From assembly GCA_002343335.1 (NCBI GenBank), contig DDSI01000262.1, positions 25,271 to 33,568 of the forward strand: a stretch of DNA of 8,298 nucleotides, in the 5' to 3' direction. Under the pieces are notes generated by a model. That model was not told the DNA's origin. It did no database searches and saw only the letters and a list, made by a program, of their open reading frames with translations. The stretch is from Bacteriovoracaceae bacterium UBA2394. Lineage in GTDB: Bacteria > Bdellovibrionota > UBA2394. Below are positions 6,245 through 8,298 of this stretch, piece after piece; the stretch's first letter is position 1; each line of letters opens with the position of its first letter. The position numbers and the translations under genes are program-made.

Positions 6245-7894
6245 TTATCGCGATGCGTCAAGCTTTTCAAAAAACTCATGCACAATTGGAATGCGACGAC
6301 CGATGCCAAAGGCCTTCGATGACACCTTAAGGCCAAGAGGCATTTGGAAGCGCTTGTGCTCGGAGGTTCGAATCCAATGGAAGATTTTCTTCACCTCGAC
6401 AGGATCAAAACCCGCTTCAACCAACTGCTCGAAGGACTGAAAGTCCTCTAATATCTTTTTTAAAATGGCATCAAGGCGCGCGTACGGAGGCAGTGTATCT
6501 TGATCGGTCTGATGCGCCCTAAGTTCTGCGGTAGGCGCTTTGGTAAATACACGCTCAGGAATTCTCTGCAATCGTCGATTTGCCTCACGCCCAAGAGCGT
6601 AGACCTGCTCTTTATACACATCTGATAATGGAGCGAGCCCCCCGCACATGTCTCCATAGAGCGTGCAATAACCCACCGCCAATTCGGACTTATTTCCCGT
6701 CGTGAGAAGGAGATGATTAAATTTATTCGAAAGCGCCATCAAAATTCCCGCCCGAGAACGCGATTGAAGATTCTCCTCCGTCACATCTGCAGCGACCCCT
6801 TCAAAAGCTTTCGACATCGTGCGGAGGTAAGCCTGAAAGACATCCTCAATCATGAAAATGTGAATAGGATTTTGCATGATCTTTGCCATTTCAATTGCAT
6901 CTTGATTCGATTCGGCAGAAGTGAAGCGCGAAGGCAAAAGCACACCGACCACGTTTTCAACGCCGATGGCATCGGCGGCCAAACAAGCCACCACAGAAGA
7001 GTCTATGCCTCCACTCAATCCCAACACCACGGAAGAAAACCCCTGCTTCCTGCAATAATCTCGAATGCCGAGGACAAGCGCGTCGTAAATCTCACGCGTT
7101 TCCTCCATCGAGGACGGCAACATCTCTGCGCTCGCAGTGCCTGACTTCACATCGACGATCAAATGATCTTCTTCGTAAGATTTTCCTTCAGCGAGAATTT
7201 CCCCCTCACCATTCCAAACGTACGAGCGCCCATCGAAAATGATTCCATCATTGGCCCCAACACAATTTACATAGACGAAAGGTACTCGATATTTTTTGGA
7301 GATGGATTCGAGCATCCCTCGCTTCGAGCGAATTTTCGCAAATTCAAAGGGCGAAGCAGATAGATTCAGAATTAAGCTTGCGCCTTTGCAATCCGCTAAA
7401 GGAGTTTGATGATAACGGTTCTCTAACTTTGCGCCACCCGCTTCATTCCAAATGTCTTCACAAATGGTAACGGCAATTTTCTCTCCGCGAAAATCCAAGA
7501 GAAGAGGACTGCGTCCCGGCTCAAAAAATCGATCTTCATCGAACACATCATAAGTCGGCAAAAGTCGCTTGAAATAGCGTGCTTGGATTTTTCCATTTGA
7601 AATCCAAAGCGCCACATTTCGAAAAGGTTTACCGGAATCGCGGTTCTTTTCGATCGAACCCAATAAGAAATTCGCACCCGGCGCTTTTGCGGCGATGCGC
7701 TCGGCATAGCTTTCTGCCTTATCTGCGAATGACGGATAGTCCAAAAGATCTTGTTGCGGATACCCACAAAGAGCCGACTCGGGAAAGACGACGAGATCGG
7801 CTGCCTTCAGTTTCTCTAAGGCGGCGAGGATTTTTTGAGTGTTCCCTTCAAAATCCCCGACCGTGGAATTAATCTGCGCGAGTCCAATTTTCAC
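6245..7894 (-). CDS. nadE: Glutamine-dependent NAD+ synthetase
   Basis: This enzyme performs the last step of NAD biosynthesis, amidating deamido-NAD with ATP and ammonia from glutamine. At 549 residues it has both domains of the long form. The N-terminal nitrilase-type glutaminase carries the Glu-Lys-Cys triad: E39 in FPESALCGYP, K109 in YFKRLLPTYDVF, and C145 in VTICEDIW. The C-terminal synthetase has the ATP pyrophosphatase loop SGGIDSS (294-300) and the later TGNKSELAVGYCTLYGDMCGG motif. So it can use glutamine and does not need free ammonia. The start is GTG at 7894, giving the family-typical opening MKIGLAQINSTVGD; an ATG four bases upstream is out of frame. The preceding gene ends 22 nt upstream on the same strand, and the protease follows after 36 nt, so an operon is likely. 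No catalytic residue is missing. Confidence 0.97.
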   Translation of the reverse strand: MKIGLAQINSTVGDFEGNTQKILAALEKLKAADLVVFPESALCGYPQQDLLDYPSFADKAESYAERIAAKAPGANFLLGSIEKNRDSGKPFRNVALWISNGKIQARYFKRLLPTYDVFDEDRFFEPGRSPLLLDFRGEKIAVTICEDIWNEAGGAKLENRYHQTPLADCKGASLILNLSASPFEFAKIRSKRGMLESISKKYRVPFVYVNCVGANDGIIFDGRSYVWNGEGEILAEGKSYEEDHLIVDVKSGTASAEMLPSSMEETREIYDALVLGIRDYCRKQGFSSVVLGLSGGIDSSVVACLAADAIGVENVVGVLLPSRFTSAESNQDAIEMAKIMQNPIHIFMIEDVFQAYLRTMSKAFEGVAADVTEENLQSRSRAGILMALSNKFNHLLLTTGNKSELAVGYCTLYGDMCGGLAPLSDVYKEQVYALGREANRRLQRIPERVFTKAPTAELRAHQTDQDTLPPYARLDAILKKILEDFQSFEQLVEAGFDPVEVKKIFHWIRTSEHKRFQMPLGLKVSSKAFGIGRRIPIVHEFFEKLDASR

Positions 7895-7916
7895 TCATCC
7901 GTTTTACTGGGAACGC

Positions 7917-8297
7917 TCACATCTTGGAAGCGACTTCGGGCATTACTCGATTGAGCTCCGAAATCCGATTTTGATAAATCATTTTTGCCTTGGAATCCTT
8001 ACGCTCAGGGAGAGGATTTTGCCCGATTTGAATCTGTGTCGGGTAGGCCTCCGGCGTCCAGGAAAGCATGGGTTCGGAGTCGCGAATCATATCTTCCACA
8101 CTCGGCCAGAAGCCCATTCCCATCTTTTTTAGGATCGCATCCAAACCGCCCCCCAGATTCAACGTATGAATCATGGATTTGCCACCGCTCCATCCATCCT
8201 TAACGGTATTTTCTAAATTCTTTCCATAGGTCCACGCGCGAACTAAAGGAAATGCGAAGAAGGGTGAGGCGGATGTTTCCGCATGTCCGGTCGCAGC
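7917..8297 (-). CDS. Unidentified protein, C-terminal 126 residues (start beyond the right edge)
   Basis: An open frame enters from the right edge and ends with TGA at 7917. I do not recognise the family. The visible part begins with AATGHAETSASPFFAFPLV, continues through an aromatic and glycine-rich stretch (WTYGKN, DGWSGGKS, LNLGGGLD), and ends in a polar helical-looking tail (ELNRVMPEVASKM). There is no membrane segment and no cysteine in this part. The opening 'AA..HAE.S...FF.F.LVRAW' is faintly like the segment after the catalytic Cys of caspase/C13-like peptidases, which often reads 'AA....E.S......FT..L'. This is a weak impression and not an assignment. The frame is uninterrupted over 126 codons and ends 22 nt before nadE on the same strand, which supports it being a real gene in the same operon. 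Confidence 0.75.
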   Translation of the reverse strand, partial: AATGHAETSASPFFAFPLVRAWTYGKNLENTVKDGWSGGKSMIHTLNLGGGLDAILKKMGMGFWPSVEDMIRDSEPMLSWTPEAYPTQIQIGQNPLPERKDSKAKMIYQNRISELNRVMPEVASKM

Positions 8298-8298
8298 G

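Noticed and set aside
6713..7144. 143-codon open frame on the plus strand
   Set aside because: It is antisense to the synthetase domain of nadE and is His/Arg-rich in the way reverse readings of conserved genes often are.
7423..7767. 114-codon minus-strand open frame inside nadE
   Set aside because: It is another frame of the glutaminase domain, whose own frame contains the complete Glu-Lys-Cys triad.
1..8298. Mobile element, CRISPR array, tRNA, toxin-antitoxin or phage-defence module
   Set aside because: No transposase or integrase motif, no terminal repeats, no regularly spaced repeats and no tRNA-like fold were seen; gene content is mainly housekeeping.

Overview
The window is ordinary bacterial chromosome from what looks like a Gram-negative organism. 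It shows a proteobacterial-type Isc iron-sulphur operon, a DegP/HtrA-like exported protease with a signal peptide, and a type-2 asparaginase-like hydrolase. Base composition is moderate and coding is dense. At least four starts are GTG (hscB, hscA, the asparaginase-like gene, nadE). The isc order (iscS-iscU-iscA-hscB-hscA, with no iscR in front) together with these neighbours suggests a deltaproteobacterial or Bdellovibrionota-like lineage; this is inference, not proof.

Region 1 (1-3245, minus strand) reads right to left as iscS, iscU, iscA, hscB and the first 228 codons of hscA, which runs off the left edge. Gaps are 6, 1 and 14 nt, then a 4-nt GTGA overlap, so this is one operon. IscS supplies sulphur from cysteine, IscU is the scaffold, the A-type protein is a carrier, and HscB/HscA is the dedicated J-protein/Hsp70 pair that releases the cluster from IscU. 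All catalytic and ligand residues checked are present.

Region 2 (3246-3394) is a divergent control region. It holds a candidate minus-strand promoter, two inverted repeats placed where isc regulators would be expected, and an 8-bp direct repeat before the rightward genes.

Region 3 (3395-4594, plus strand) holds a small single-pass membrane protein followed by an Ntn-hydrolase of the isoaspartyl peptidase/L-asparaginase family. The two are in the same reading frame, separated by one TAG codon and two sense codons.

Region 4 (4595-8298, minus strand) reads right to left as the C-terminus of an unidentified protein, glutamine-dependent NAD+ synthetase (nadE), and a secreted trypsin-like protease with two PDZ-like regions. 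The protease and the asparaginase-like gene converge with directly abutting stop codons inside a symmetric hairpin. A GC-rich hairpin between nadE and the protease covers the protease ribosome binding site.

I found no mobile element, CRISPR array, tRNA, rRNA or clear sign of horizontal transfer. Most of the window is core metabolism. The points of interest are regulatory architecture, the TAG-separated gene pair and the unidentified partial protein at the right edge. I do not see convincing evidence of a new multi-gene system.
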